A DNA stretch of 36,353 bases from Streptomyces flavochromogenes (GCF_000717595.1 NZ_JNZO01000047.1:1-36353), one strand, 5' to 3'. Counted from the first letter of the stretch, positions 18,531-26,656 are shown. The notes: generated from the sequence alone by a model not told the origin. Numbers and translations are program-made.

Positions 18531-18632
18531 TTCGGTGCCGCTGGACCACCGCTGGACCGGCCCTGGACCCGCCCTGGAGCGCCCTGTCGGGCCACTTGAC
18601 CTGCGGCGGGACGGCGGCGACATCATCGGCTC

Positions 18633-19226
18633 ATGGGAATTCGAAACTCCCCGGAGTCGACCGGGAAACGCATACTCATCGGTGCCACAGGATCCATCGC
18701 GGTGACCGGACTTCCGGCGTATGTCGAGGCGATGCGCCGACAGATCGAGGGCAGCACGTTCACCGTTCTGCTGACCCACACGGCGACCTCTTTCATTTCG
18801 CCGGAGAGCGTCGCGCTCTTCGCCGAAAGGGTGGTGAGCGGGGAATCCCCGGCGGACTGGCCGACCGACAAGCCCTCCCGGCTTGCCGCCGACCACGACA
18901 TCCTCGCGGTGCTGCCGGCCACCGCCCACACGCTCGCCTCGGCAGCCGCCGGCGCCGCGCCGAACCGGCTGCTCACGGTCGCGCTGTCGGTGGACTACCC
19001 CGTGGTCCACTTCCCGGTGATGGGCGCCAGGATGTGGCACAAGGCGGCCGTGCAGCGGAACATCGCGCGGATCCGCGAGGACGGCGGTCTCGTCAACGAG
19101 CCGGAGTGGCACGACGGCTTCGATCCGACGACGGGAACGGTCAGCCGGCATCCGGCCCTGCCCGCGCCGGAGACCGTGGCCACGGTGATCGAGGACCTCC
19201 TGGCCAAGCGGCACCCTCTGTCCTGA
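18633..19226 (+). CDS. hlmF: HFCD-family flavoprotein, PPC-decarboxylase-like (HlmF-like)
   Basis: 197 residues, typical size for homo-oligomeric flavin cysteine decarboxylases (Dfp, EpiD, MrsD). The FMN loop LIGATGSIAV, VLPATAHTLASAAAG and PVVHFPVMGARMW follow the family order. In the holomycin pathway HlmF is proposed to oxidatively decarboxylate the C-terminal cysteine to an enethiol. Two usual active-site residues look changed: the PxMNxxMW Asn is Gly here, and at the catalytic-His position I align Pro. Hand alignment, so this needs checking. The gene is divergent from the NRPS operon across a 265-base promoter region and ends at a very strong terminator. Confidence 0.85.
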   Translation: MGIRNSPESTGKRILIGATGSIAVTGLPAYVEAMRRQIEGSTFTVLLTHTATSFISPESVALFAERVVSGESPADWPTDKPSRLAADHDILAVLPATAHTLASAAAGAAPNRLLTVALSVDYPVVHFPVMGARMWHKAAVQRNIARIREDGGLVNEPEWHDGFDPTTGTVSRHPALPAPETVATVIEDLLAKRHPLS

Positions 19227-19236
19227 CCTCGGTGAC

Positions 19237-19282
19237 ACACACGTCAGGGCCCCGCCGGATCCGGCGGGGCCCTGACGTGTGT
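19237..19282. terminator. 46-bp perfect palindrome, bidirectional terminator
   Basis: Two 23-bp arms with no mismatch and no fixed loop (centre CCGGATCCGG at about 19259/19260). It lies between the convergent flavoprotein and RidA genes. Confidence 0.85.
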
Positions 19283-19307
19283 CGTGCGGGGCGTCTCGTG
19301 CGAGCGG

Positions 19308-19715
19308 CTACTCCGCTATCGCCGTGGCCTCGATCTCGATCAGGAAGTCGGGCTCGGCGAGGGTGGCGACCCCGACCAGGGTGGTCGGCCGGATGACGTC
19401 GGCACCGAGCCTGGCGGCCGCGCGCTCGGCGCCCGCCGTGATCGCGTCCCACTTGTCGAGCGACCAGTCCACCGCGTAGATGGTCAGCTTCACCACGTCG
19501 TCGAAGGTGGCGCCGGCCGCGGCGAGACCGGTGGCGATGTTGAGGTAGACCTGCTCGGTCTGCGCCGCCAGGTCGCCCATGCCGACCGGTTCGCCGTCGG
19601 CGGTACGCGGGGTCTGGCCGCTCAGGAAGATGACGCGGCTTCCGGTGCCGACCGCCAGCTGCCGCCAGCCGTAGGGCTTGGTGAGTCCGGGCGGGTCGAT
19701 GTTCTCGACAGCCAT
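19308..19715 (-). CDS. RidA/YjgF-family protein
   Basis: 135 residues with the RidA pattern (FLSGQTP, YLNIATGLAAAGATFDDVVK, DFLIEIEATAIA). RidA proteins hydrolyse reactive enamines and imines. The usual catalytic Arg region reads IRPTTLVGV, so the Arg may be shifted by two; some subfamilies lacking it do not deaminate imines. ATG start with AAAGGA upstream. It ends the MFS-methyltransferase-flavoenzyme-RidA gene run, beside an amine-oxidase-like enzyme, which suggests it handles that enzyme's imine product. RidA is not part of the known holomycin core. Confidence 0.88.
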   Translation of the reverse strand: MAVENIDPPGLTKPYGWRQLAVGTGSRVIFLSGQTPRTADGEPVGMGDLAAQTEQVYLNIATGLAAAGATFDDVVKLTIYAVDWSLDKWDAITAGAERAAARLGADVIRPTTLVGVATLAEPDFLIEIEATAIAE

Positions 19716-19777
19716 GGGGTGTCCTTTCTGGAGGGAGGGACAGGGCGCGGTGCTGCTGCGCCCGGCGTGGCGGGGTG

Positions 19778-21241
19778 TCAGCTGTATTCGCGGCAGGTCG
19801 CGTAGTACTTGCGCAGCAGGCTGACCAGCTCCGGGTCGAAGCGGGACGCGAAGAGCAGCTCGGCCGGCGGGGTGAACTCGGGGTCGAGCTCGTCGGCCCA
19901 GGCGAGGGTGGCGGGGCGCAGGTCCATCTCGATCCACTGGTGCCACTCGACGGGGATCGTCCAGTCCTGCTCGTAGCCGATGCCCATCTGGTGGTCGATG
20001 AGGAGGTCGACGATCTCCTCGCGGGTCCCGGTCCGATAGGGCTGCCGCAGCGGCGCGAACCGGTCAAGGTCGGCCTGCGGCTCCTCGCCGAGGATGCGGG
20101 CGGCGAAGTCCTGGGCGATCAGCGGCGACAGGTGCAGTCCGTCGCGGTAGGTGCCGGTCATGATCGTCAGGCCCTGCATGCCGCCGTCGCCGAGCAGCGG
20201 GAAGCCGTCCATGGAGACCGGGCGGTTGCCGACCTGGACCTTGGTGACCTCGCTGTTCCAGAGGTTGCGGCGGACCTGGCGGTGGGCGCACTGGAGCAGG
20301 AAGACCAGGTCGCGCATCTCGGCGGTGTCGCGGGGCTCGACGGCGATGACGTTGGTGGCGCCGACGTAGACGTGGCCGTCGCCGCGGGGCACCACGTGCA
20401 GGCCGCACGCGAAGGAGCGGTTCGGCGTACGGATGACGCTGTCCGGGCTCGTGCCGTCCTGCGTCTTGATCAGCGAGGAGACTCCGTAGCCGCTGACCAG
20501 CCGGGGGATGCGGGGGCCCACGGGCAGACTGTCGAGGAGTTCCTGGGTACGTGCGCCGGCGGCCAGGGTGACATGGTCGGCGGAGATCGTGCGGCCGGAG
20601 GCGAGCACGACTCCGGTGACCCGCTCGCCCCGGTACTCGACGCGGGTGGCGAACTCGGGAACGAGCGTGGCACCGGCCCGGACGGCGGCCGATTCGAGGC
20701 GCTCCAGGAGGGCGGCGGCGTTGACCGCGTGCTCGCCGGGTATGTGGAAGGCCTTCAGCGGGCGGGAGATGGGCTCGGCGTCGACCCAGTCGAGGTCGGC
20801 GGGCTCCACGTCCTCGAACGGCTCTTCGTAGCGGGTGAGTTCGGCGCGGATGGCGTTGTAGTTGGCGTCGTCGATCTCGGCGGTGCCGATGGTGTTGAGG
20901 ACGACGGTGGTGCCCTGGGCGGTCCTGACCGGTGCGCCCTCCGTCTGCTCCTCCAGCTCCTCCAGCCACGGTCCCCACAACTCGGTCGCCTTGATGCCGA
21001 GTTCGAGCTTGTGGCGGCCGTGCTCGGTGGCCAGCAGGGAGGTGGTGACCTCGCCGAAACAGCCGAGCATGGCGCCGGCCGCGGCCGATCCCGCCCAGGG
21101 CCGGTGGGGCTGGCCGAGCACGGCGACGCGCTGTCCGCGTCGCGCCAGGACCCAGGCGAGCGACAGTCCCAGGACTCCGTTTCCGGCGATGACGGTGTCG
21201 TAGCCGGTACCGTCCGCGTCTGCGTTCCTGTTGGCGTTCAT
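19778..21241 (-). CDS. FAD-dependent amine oxidase of the DAO (glycine/D-amino acid oxidase) family
   Basis: 487 residues. The N-terminal FAD loop is VIAGNGVLGLSLAWVLARRG, followed by a DAO-like fold with GVVLASGRTISADHVTLAAGA and a C-terminal TGTYRDGLHLSP. It oxidises a C-N bond, probably of an amino acid or a secondary amine. The last about 80 residues extend beyond the usual DAO domain. ATG at 21241 or the preceding TTG may start it; GGGAG is upstream. Sits between a methyltransferase and a RidA gene, so a methyl-transfer, oxidation, imine-handling sequence is plausible. Not known from the holomycin core; a distinguishing feature of this cluster. Confidence 0.87.
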   Translation of the reverse strand: MNANRNADADGTGYDTVIAGNGVLGLSLAWVLARRGQRVAVLGQPHRPWAGSAAAGAMLGCFGEVTTSLLATEHGRHKLELGIKATELWGPWLEELEEQTEGAPVRTAQGTTVVLNTIGTAEIDDANYNAIRAELTRYEEPFEDVEPADLDWVDAEPISRPLKAFHIPGEHAVNAAALLERLESAAVRAGATLVPEFATRVEYRGERVTGVVLASGRTISADHVTLAAGARTQELLDSLPVGPRIPRLVSGYGVSSLIKTQDGTSPDSVIRTPNRSFACGLHVVPRGDGHVYVGATNVIAVEPRDTAEMRDLVFLLQCAHRQVRRNLWNSEVTKVQVGNRPVSMDGFPLLGDGGMQGLTIMTGTYRDGLHLSPLIAQDFAARILGEEPQADLDRFAPLRQPYRTGTREEIVDLLIDHQMGIGYEQDWTIPVEWHQWIEMDLRPATLAWADELDPEFTPPAELLFASRFDPELVSLLRKYYATCREYS

Positions 21242-21364
21242 CAATGTCCAATCTCCCGGGGCGCTGTCAGGTCGCCCCGATGGGTGTGGGTGGGTCGATG
21301 GCGTCGGAACTGCTGGTGCGTGTGGTGCGTGTGGGGTCTTGGTGCGCGGAAGACGCGCGGGCGG

Positions 21365-22114
21365 TCAGCGGCGCCGGAACTCGTAGAGCGTGAAGTCCAT
21401 GTGGACGATGCCGTGTTCGTCGGTGTGCTCCTTGACCACGGGGGAGTCGCCGAACTCGGCGGCGGGCAGCTCGACGGACTCGGTACGGAGCCGCTTGCCC
21501 TCGAATCCGGCCTCGTCGGCGGCGCGCAGCATCTTGAACGGGTTGCCCATGGCCTCGCTGGTGCCCAGGTAGACGCGACCGTCGGCAGCCAGATGGCGCA
21601 CCACATCACGGAAGAACCGGTTCACCAGCCCGTACCCGGGGTCGAAGACCGCGCGCTCGATGTGCCCGGCGTACGGCCGGCCGGCGGGCGCCTCGATGAA
21701 CGGGGTGTTCCAGAACACCGTGTCGAGCTGCTCGTCGGGGTCCAGGGCGTCGAAGAGGTCGCTGGTCAGCGCGGTGAACCGGTCCGCGACTCCGTGCCGC
21801 TCGGCGTTGCGCCGGGCGTTCTCCACGGCGGCCGGGTTGATGTCGGTGGCGAGCACCCGCGCCGCCCCGTGCTGCGCGGCGAGCACGGCCGCGACACCGG
21901 CGCCGCAGCCCAGCTCCAGGAAGCGGCCGCCCCGCTCGTACGGCACCCAGGAGGCGAACAGGCCGGGGCCGGGGTCCGTGTAGGGCGGGAACACCTCGGG
22001 CAGCAGCTCCCATTCCCTGCCGAGCAGCGAGAAGGTCGACTGCGTGGGGCGGTCGGGGCTCTGGATCTGTGACACGACCCAGGTGCCGAGTTCGTAGCCC
22101 AGCTCGTTGTCCAT
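21365..22114 (-). CDS. SAM-dependent methyltransferase with NTPF motif (HemK/PrmC-like)
   Basis: 249 residues. SAM-binding motif I is FLELGCGAGVAAVLAA, the acidic strand is VLATDINPAAVENA, and motif IV is FWNTPF, close to the (N/D)PP(Y/F) of N-methyltransferases such as PrmC. RBS GGGAGG lies six bases before ATG. Thiolutin and aureothricin differ from holomycin by a methyl on the ring nitrogen, so this is a good candidate N-methyltransferase, but the substrate is inferred from context only. Confidence 0.87.
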   Translation of the reverse strand: MDNELGYELGTWVVSQIQSPDRPTQSTFSLLGREWELLPEVFPPYTDPGPGLFASWVPYERGGRFLELGCGAGVAAVLAAQHGAARVLATDINPAAVENARRNAERHGVADRFTALTSDLFDALDPDEQLDTVFWNTPFIEAPAGRPYAGHIERAVFDPGYGLVNRFFRDVVRHLAADGRVYLGTSEAMGNPFKMLRAADEAGFEGKRLRTESVELPAAEFGDSPVVKEHTDEHGIVHMDFTLYEFRRR

Positions 22115-22138
22115 GAGGTCCTCCCTGTGGGGGAGCCG

Positions 22139-22169
22139 GCGGAGAGTCCCGGGGGTCGGAGCTCTCCGC
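22139..22169 (-). other. Hairpin between MFS and methyltransferase genes
   Basis: An 8-bp inverted repeat (GCGGAGAG...CTCTCCGC) with a 15-base loop lies in the 84-base gap. It could partly terminate or protect mRNA. Confidence 0.35.
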
Positions 22170-22198
22170 GGCTACCGGTGATGTGTCATGACGATGAA

Positions 22199-23476
22199 TC
22201 AGTTGTCCGCGACCGCCTGGGCGTTCGTGGGGACGCTCGCTCCCGCTGTCGCGCTCGCGGGCCCGGCGTCACGGGCGGCCCGGTTGCGCGCCATCGTGCG
22301 CTCGACCAGGACGACCGGGACGGTGAGGACGGCGAGCCCCGCACCCAGCCACGGGATCGAGGTGAGACCGGCACCGGCGCCGAGCGCCACGCCCGCGAGG
22401 ACGGGGACCACGCTGATGCCGAGCTGGAACATGGACACGGCGGTCGCCCCGGCCAGCGTCGGCGCGCCCGACGCCACGGTGAACACCCGCCCGTAGATCG
22501 CCGGGTTGAGGACGAAGCCGGCGACGCCCATGAGCAGGACCAGAGGGACGACGGCCACGGCGTAGTCGGCGAGGAGCGCGAGCAGCACGGAGCAGACGAG
22601 GATCCCGCCGGCCCCGATGAGCAGGGCGTGGTGGGGGCGCCCGTCGGCGATCCGGCCGCCGATGGAGAGGCCGATGAAGGCCCCGATGCCGAAGAGGACG
22701 AGGATGCCGGGCACCCACACGGAGTCGACGCCGGTGACGTCCGTGAGGAAGGCCGCGAGGTAGTTGTACGAGATCATGTACGCGGCGGTGCTGAGCAGGG
22801 TCGCGGCATACACCACCCACAGCTGCGGCTGCCGCATCGTCCGCAACTCACGCTTCACGCTGGGCTCTTGTGCCGCCTTGGTGGCGGGCACGGCGACGAT
22901 CGTGGCGATCGCGCTCAGCACGGTCAGCGCGACCACCGCCCAGAACCCGCCCTGCCAGCCGGTGAAGTGGCTGAGGAAGGCGCCGGCCGGGCCGCCCGCG
23001 ACCATCGCGATGCTGAGGCCGCTGACCACCACACCGGAGGCCCGGGCGGTGCGGTCGGGGGTGACGAGGGAGATCGCGGTGACCGCGGCCACCGCCCAGA
23101 ACCCGGCGTACGCCAGGCCGATCAGGAAGCGGGTGACCAGCAGCACGGTGAAGTCGTCGGTCAGCAGACCGACGGCCACCCCGGCGGCGAACACGGCCTG
23201 CGAGATCACCAGGGTTGTACGGCGCGGCCAGCGCAGGGTCAGCACCGCGAGCGGCGGGCCGCCGATCACCACGCCGATGGCGAAGGCCGAGATGAGGGCA
23301 CCGGCGGACGACAGCGAGATGTCGAGGTCGTCGGCGATGTCGGGGAGGACACCGGCGAGCAGGAACTCGGCGCTGCCCATCGCGAACAGGCTGAACGCGA
23401 GCAGATAGACGGCGAGCGGCAGCCTGCCGTTGGCCTTCGGGGCGGCGGCCTCCTGCGGTTCGGTCTGGACGCTCAT
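22199..23476 (-). CDS. hlmH: MFS exporter, DHA1-like (HlmH-like)
   Basis: 425 residues with about 12 hydrophobic segments and the motif-A-like loop between the second and third (WPRRTTLV). Such transporters use the proton gradient to export small drugs. The holomycin cluster carries an MFS gene (HlmH) in the same neighbourhood, so export of the dithiolopyrrolone is likely. The ATG overlaps the stop of a 44-codon reading frame (ATGA), and one 28-bp element lies about 260 bases upstream. GGGAGG precedes the start. Confidence 0.92.
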   Translation of the reverse strand: MSVQTEPQEAAAPKANGRLPLAVYLLAFSLFAMGSAEFLLAGVLPDIADDLDISLSSAGALISAFAIGVVIGGPPLAVLTLRWPRRTTLVISQAVFAAGVAVGLLTDDFTVLLVTRFLIGLAYAGFWAVAAVTAISLVTPDRTARASGVVVSGLSIAMVAGGPAGAFLSHFTGWQGGFWAVVALTVLSAIATIVAVPATKAAQEPSVKRELRTMRQPQLWVVYAATLLSTAAYMISYNYLAAFLTDVTGVDSVWVPGILVLFGIGAFIGLSIGGRIADGRPHHALLIGAGGILVCSVLLALLADYAVAVVPLVLLMGVAGFVLNPAIYGRVFTVASGAPTLAGATAVSMFQLGISVVPVLAGVALGAGAGLTSIPWLGAGLAVLTVPVVLVERTMARNRAARDAGPASATAGASVPTNAQAVADN

Positions 23477-23607
23477 CGGTGGCCACCTCCCGGCTGCGTG
23501 GCGGCGGGGTACGGGGTCTGGGTGACGTGCGGGACGGTGCGGGGGCGCGGGGCGGCGGCGGGGCGCGGGGGGACGCGTCGCACAGCCCCGGGGGTGGCCA
23601 AACGCAT
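23473..23607 (-). CDS. Possible 44-residue leader peptide coupled to the MFS gene
   Basis: An ATG preceded by GAGGAG at good spacing opens a 44-residue frame, rich in Pro and Arg (MRLATPGAVRRVPPRPAAAP at its start), that ends by ATGA overlap with the MFS start. The strong ribosome site and exact overlap suggest real translation and coupling, perhaps as a leader peptide that tunes exporter expression. No similarity to a known protein family. It may also be chance. Confidence 0.35.
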   Translation of the reverse strand: MRLATPGAVRRVPPRPAAAPRPRTVPHVTQTPYPAATQPGGGHR

Positions 23608-23693
23608 GAGCGGACTCCTCGTTCTGACGGTTCGGGCATACGGATCAGGGCGGGTGCGCGCCGGTCTGCCGGCCTCGGCGGTCCGCCGGATCG

Positions 23694-23705
23694 TGGTGAT
23701 CACCA
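23694..23705. promoter_or_regulatory. 12-bp perfect palindrome TGGTGATCACCA
   Basis: A perfect palindrome in the leader between the 28-bp element and the possible leader peptide of the MFS gene. It could be an operator; no second copy was noticed. Confidence 0.35.
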
Positions 23706-23738
23706 GTGACCCCCATGCTGGAACCGGGCTCCGCGGAC

Positions 23739-23766
23739 GGACAACATTTGTTGCCGATACCGGGAC
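23739..23766 (-). promoter_or_regulatory. 28-bp repeated element, copy 2 (upstream of MFS gene)
   Basis: On the minus strand it reads GTCCCGGTATCGGCAACAA then ATGTTGTCC. It lies just after the globin gene and 131 bases before the possible leader peptide. Confidence 0.65.
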
Positions 23767-23792
23767 GCGGAGGGGAGCCGTCGGCCGGTGGA

Positions 23793-24311
23793 TCACTCCT
23801 CACCCGGTACGCCCTCACCCCAGCCCCACTTCTTGATGGTGGTGCGACGGGTGGGGCCGACGTCCGGCTGGGAGTTGGCCATCGCGCGGCGCGAGCCGAA
23901 CTCGATGTAGCCGACGAAGGCCGAGCGGAACTCGGCGTCCTCGGGGAGCCCGACCTCGTCCATCGCCGTCAGCATCAGCTCCACCCAGCGGGCCCGCTGC
24001 TCGGGCTTGATGGCCCGGCCCCGGTGGCGGGAGACCATGTGGGGGTAACCGCCGTGCTGCTCGGTGTACCGCGTGGGCCCGCCGAGCACCTCGCCGAGAA
24101 AGGTCGCGACGTGCTGGGGGTGGTCGTCGTCCATGTGCGCGAAGAGCGGGGCGAGGAGCTCGTCCTTGCGGACGCGGGCGTAGAACGCCTCGGTGAGCCG
24201 CTCCAGCGCCTCGGTGCCGCCGATCCATTCGTAGAGGGTGGGTACCTGCTGCTGGTTCCGGGCCTCGTCCTGCGCCGGGGCCTGCGCCGGGTCCTGGTGC
24301 TGGTCCGTCAC
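23793..24311 (-). CDS. hlmG: Truncated haemoglobin, group II (HlmG-like)
   Basis: 172 residues: a Gln/Ala-rich N-terminal tail of about 25, then a 2-on-2 globin fold (LYEWIGGTEALERLTEAFYA, HVATFLGEVLGGP, HMVSRHRGRAIKPEQRARW). The conserved Trp and the proximal-His region point to group II. GTG start with AGAGAGG upstream. A globin gene is part of the holomycin cluster; its role there is not established but handling oxygen or redox stress near thiol chemistry is plausible. Follows the SARP gene by 94 bases and precedes the MFS leader. Confidence 0.88.
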   Translation of the reverse strand: MTDQHQDPAQAPAQDEARNQQQVPTLYEWIGGTEALERLTEAFYARVRKDELLAPLFAHMDDDHPQHVATFLGEVLGGPTRYTEQHGGYPHMVSRHRGRAIKPEQRARWVELMLTAMDEVGLPEDAEFRSAFVGYIEFGSRRAMANSQPDVGPTRRTTIKKWGWGEGVPGEE

Positions 24312-24405
24312 TGTGTCGCCTCTCTCGGGTGTCTCGTGCGGTGGGGGTCGAGGTGGAGCTGGAGGTGGGGCTCAGGTGGGGTGCGGGAGGGGGCAGGGGC
24401 AGGGG

Positions 24406-25296
24406 TCAGGCCGCGTAGAGGTCGAAGGTCGGCGTCGGCCGGCCGCCGTGGGCCGGGGTGTCCAGGCGCGGATCGACCGAGAGCATCGCCTGGTGCAGCC
24501 GCTGGAGTTGCGGGGCGGGCTCAAGACCCAGCTCCTCGACGAGCCGGCGCCTGAGGCCGCGGTAGAGCTGGAGGGCCTCGGACTGCCGCCCGGCGCGGTA
24601 GAACGCCACCATCGCCTGGGCGTGCAGTCGCTCGTTGGCGGGGTGGAGGCGAGTCAGCTCGACGAGTTCGGCGAGGAGTTCGCCGTGCAGACCGAGGCGC
24701 AGTTCGGCGTCGAGCCGGCGTTCGACGGCGAGCAGCCGGCTCTCTTCGAGGCGTGCAGCGTGGATCCGCAGCGCCGCCCCGGCCCGTACGTCCACCAGGG
24801 CCGGTCCCTGCCACAGGGCGAGGGCCTCGCGGAGCAAGCGGGCGGCACGGGCGCTGTCGCCTTCGGCGAAGGCGGTGTGTCCGGACTGCGCGGCGCGCTG
24901 GAAGGCGAGCGCGTCGACGTCCTCGTCGGCGATCCGCAGCAGATAGCCGTCGTGACCGGTGGCCAGCAGATCCCGGGCCCGCGCCGGACCGGTGGCGCCG
25001 GTCGACCCGCTCGCCGTCCCGGTCGTCCCTTCCGACCCGTACGGGCCGCCGAGGGCGGCCGCCAGTGCCCGGCGCAGCCGCAGGATGTAGGTCTGGAGGG
25101 TGCTGTGCGCGCTGCACGGCGGCAGCGGGCCCCAGAGTTCCTCCTTGAGCGTGGCCACCGGAACGGGCCGGCCGGGGTGGAGCGCGAGGAGCGCGAGAAT
25201 CTGTCGCGTCTTCGCCGCACTCGGGACGACCGGAACTCCGGCCGTCTCGGCGTGCAGCGGGCCGAGAATCCGTATCTTCACGCGTCCTCCGTCCAT
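24406..25296 (-). CDS. SARP-family transcriptional activator
   Basis: 296 residues, small SARP. The winged-helix DNA-binding part (RILGPLHAETAGVPVVPSAA, then LLALHPGRPVPVATLKEELW, TLQTYILRLRRAL) is followed by a bacterial transcriptional activator (BTAD) domain (LLREALALWQGPALVDV, HPANERLHAQAMVAFYRAG). A Gly/Thr/Ser-rich insert (about 90-105) separates part of the fold. The annotated ATG lacks a ribosome site; GTG at 25281 (VKIRILGPL) follows GGAGGA and may be the real start. It has its own copy of the cluster promoter, so it could autoregulate or be driven by the LAL regulator, and likely switches on the core genes. Confidence 0.9.
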   Translation of the reverse strand: MDGGRVKIRILGPLHAETAGVPVVPSAAKTRQILALLALHPGRPVPVATLKEELWGPLPPCSAHSTLQTYILRLRRALAAALGGPYGSEGTTGTASGSTGATGPARARDLLATGHDGYLLRIADEDVDALAFQRAAQSGHTAFAEGDSARAARLLREALALWQGPALVDVRAGAALRIHAARLEESRLLAVERRLDAELRLGLHGELLAELVELTRLHPANERLHAQAMVAFYRAGRQSEALQLYRGLRRRLVEELGLEPAPQLQRLHQAMLSVDPRLDTPAHGGRPTPTFDLYAA

Positions 25297-25349
25297 CGCC
25301 CGAGTGCCGTCCGGATCGGTCCCTTTCCGAAGCGGCTGTTCTGGGAAGG

Positions 25350-25410
25350 AACGTAGGAGTGCGGGGGTGAGAGCCTCAATACGGTGGGACCGTAGGGCTG
25401 ACCGAAGAAT
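25350..25410 (-). promoter_or_regulatory. Cluster promoter with 37-bp block, copy B (SARP gene)
   Basis: Minus strand: -35 TTGAGG (25379-25374), 18-base spacer, -10 TACGTT (25355-25350), leader of about 45-60 bases to the SARP start. The block 25374-25410 differs from copy A in only a few bases, including the same TACGGT-CCC-ACCGTA palindrome. Confidence 0.7.
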
Positions 25411-25476
25411 CTGCGGAGGGGGCTCCCTACGGGTGGCGGGCGACGAGTAAGGGGTGCGGACTCAGGGCATGCCGAA

Positions 25477-25510
25477 GCCCCCGAGGGCGAGGGGGACGCG
25501 CTTCGGGGGC
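25477..25510 (-). terminator. Possible terminator after the second methyltransferase gene
   Basis: An 8-bp stem (GCCCCCGA...TCGGGGGC) with an 18-base loop, upstream of the SARP promoter and about 100 bases beyond the methyltransferase stop. Confidence 0.4.
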
Positions 25511-25526
25511 ATTGCGGGAACCGCGG

Positions 25527-25609
25527 GGCTGCTAATCTCCTTAGTTAATTCGTTTGTCTTTCCTTTTCAGGTCCGCTTTTCGCCAAGGTGACAAATTCAC
25601 CGGCCGGAT
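25527..25609. other. AT-rich island between methyltransferase and SARP genes
   Basis: About 45 bases with unusually low GC for this genome (TTAGTTAATTCG, runs of T). On the minus strand it contains AAGGAG. It may be a promoter or upstream activating region for the SARP gene, or the 5' part of a small RNA ending in the hairpin at 25477-25510. No gene is seen. Confidence 0.3.
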
Positions 25610-26656
25610 TCAAGCCGACGCAAGAGGCCTGCACAACCGTGCGGTGTGCACCGTGACGGCGGTCAGATAGAAGGCGTCGGGACGCCACAGGACCCCGGTG
25701 CAGGCGTCCCCGTCGAGGAGTTGCTCCACGGTGAGCCGGTCCACGAGGTCGAGGCGCTCACCGAGGTCGGCGAGCAGCCCGTGCAGCCGGGTGTGGAGAT
25801 GCCGGCGGACCGGTACGTCGAGCGGTGCCGGGAACTCGATGAGGAACGTACGGGTCCCGGCGGGCACGAGCCCGGCCGAGGCCAGCAGGCAGGGCCAGTC
25901 CTCGACGACGGAGGTGGCGCCCGGGAGCCGGGACCGCCGGGCGGTGACCTGCTCCTCGACGGCGGCGTCCAGGCGCGCCTGGAGCCCGGGCCGGCCGATG
26001 CCGATGTCCCGCGGCAGGAAGCGCGGCGGCAGGCCCCGCTCGGCGACGGCGAGCAGCCCGCCGGGGCGCAGCGCGGAGGCCAGGCTTCGCAGGGCGGCCT
26101 GCTGGTCGCCGAGGTGGCGGCAGACGTTCCCGGTCCAGATCAGGTCGACGGGGCCCGACCGGGCGAATTCCTCGGGCCGTTCGGCCCGCTGCGTGGTGAT
26201 CCGGTCGGCCAGCCCGTGCTCGGCGGCCCGGGCCTCGGCCCGGGCGAGCAGGGCGGGCGACCGGTCCACGGCGAGGACATGGGCCTCGGGGAAGGCGTCG
26301 GCGAGGGCGTGGGAGGCCACGCCCGGGCCGCTGCCGACGTCGAGGATCCGGCGGACGGCGGCCGTGGCCCGGTCCGCGGGGCCGAAAAGGCCGCGCAGCC
26401 AGTGGGCCGCCTCGGCCAGGAAGCCGGCCTGCAGTTCGGCCTCCTGCTCGGCCGGGTGCCCGTCGCGGTCCTCCGCTTCGTACTCGGCCCCGGGCCCGCC
26501 CGCGGGCCCGACTGCCGGCCCGCCCAGGCCTCCTCCTGCGGGTTCGGCTCCGTGTTCGCCATTGCGCCCGGTCTCGTGCCCGGCTTCGTGCCCGGCTCTG
26601 TCTGCGGCGCCGAGGGCGTCACCGGCGAGGCCTCCGGTGCCATGCGTGGGTGTCAT
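25610..26656 (-). CDS. Class I SAM-dependent methyltransferase with long acidic N-terminal tail
   Basis: 348 residues. The first about 85 are low complexity, rich in Gly, Ala and Glu; then comes a Methyltransf_25-like domain with motif I RILDVGSGPGVASHALA, VLAVDRSPALLARA and DLIWTGNVCRHL. RBS GGAGG before ATG; the ATG overlaps the preceding thioesterase stop (ATGA). One 28-bp element sits 42 bases upstream, as with the dithiol oxidase. Reduced holomycin can be S-methylated by DtpM in S. clavuligerus as a back-up detoxification, so a thiol methyltransferase is one idea; ring N-methylation is another. Substrate unknown. Confidence 0.85.
   Translation of the reverse strand: MTPTHGTGGLAGDALGAADRAGHEAGHETGRNGEHGAEPAGGGLGGPAVGPAGGPGAEYEAEDRDGHPAEQEAELQAGFLAEAAHWLRGLFGPADRATAAVRRILDVGSGPGVASHALADAFPEAHVLAVDRSPALLARAEARAAEHGLADRITTQRAERPEEFARSGPVDLIWTGNVCRHLGDQQAALRSLASALRPGGLLAVAERGLPPRFLPRDIGIGRPGLQARLDAAVEEQVTARRSRLPGATSVVEDWPCLLASAGLVPAGTRTFLIEFPAPLDVPVRRHLHTRLHGLLADLGERLDLVDRLTVEQLLDGDACTGVLWRPDAFYLTAVTVHTARLCRPLASA

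Noticed and set aside
23473..23796. 107-codon minus frame upstream of the MFS gene
   Set aside because: Starts at a GTG inside the globin stop region without a ribosome site; only its last 44 codons have a credible start.
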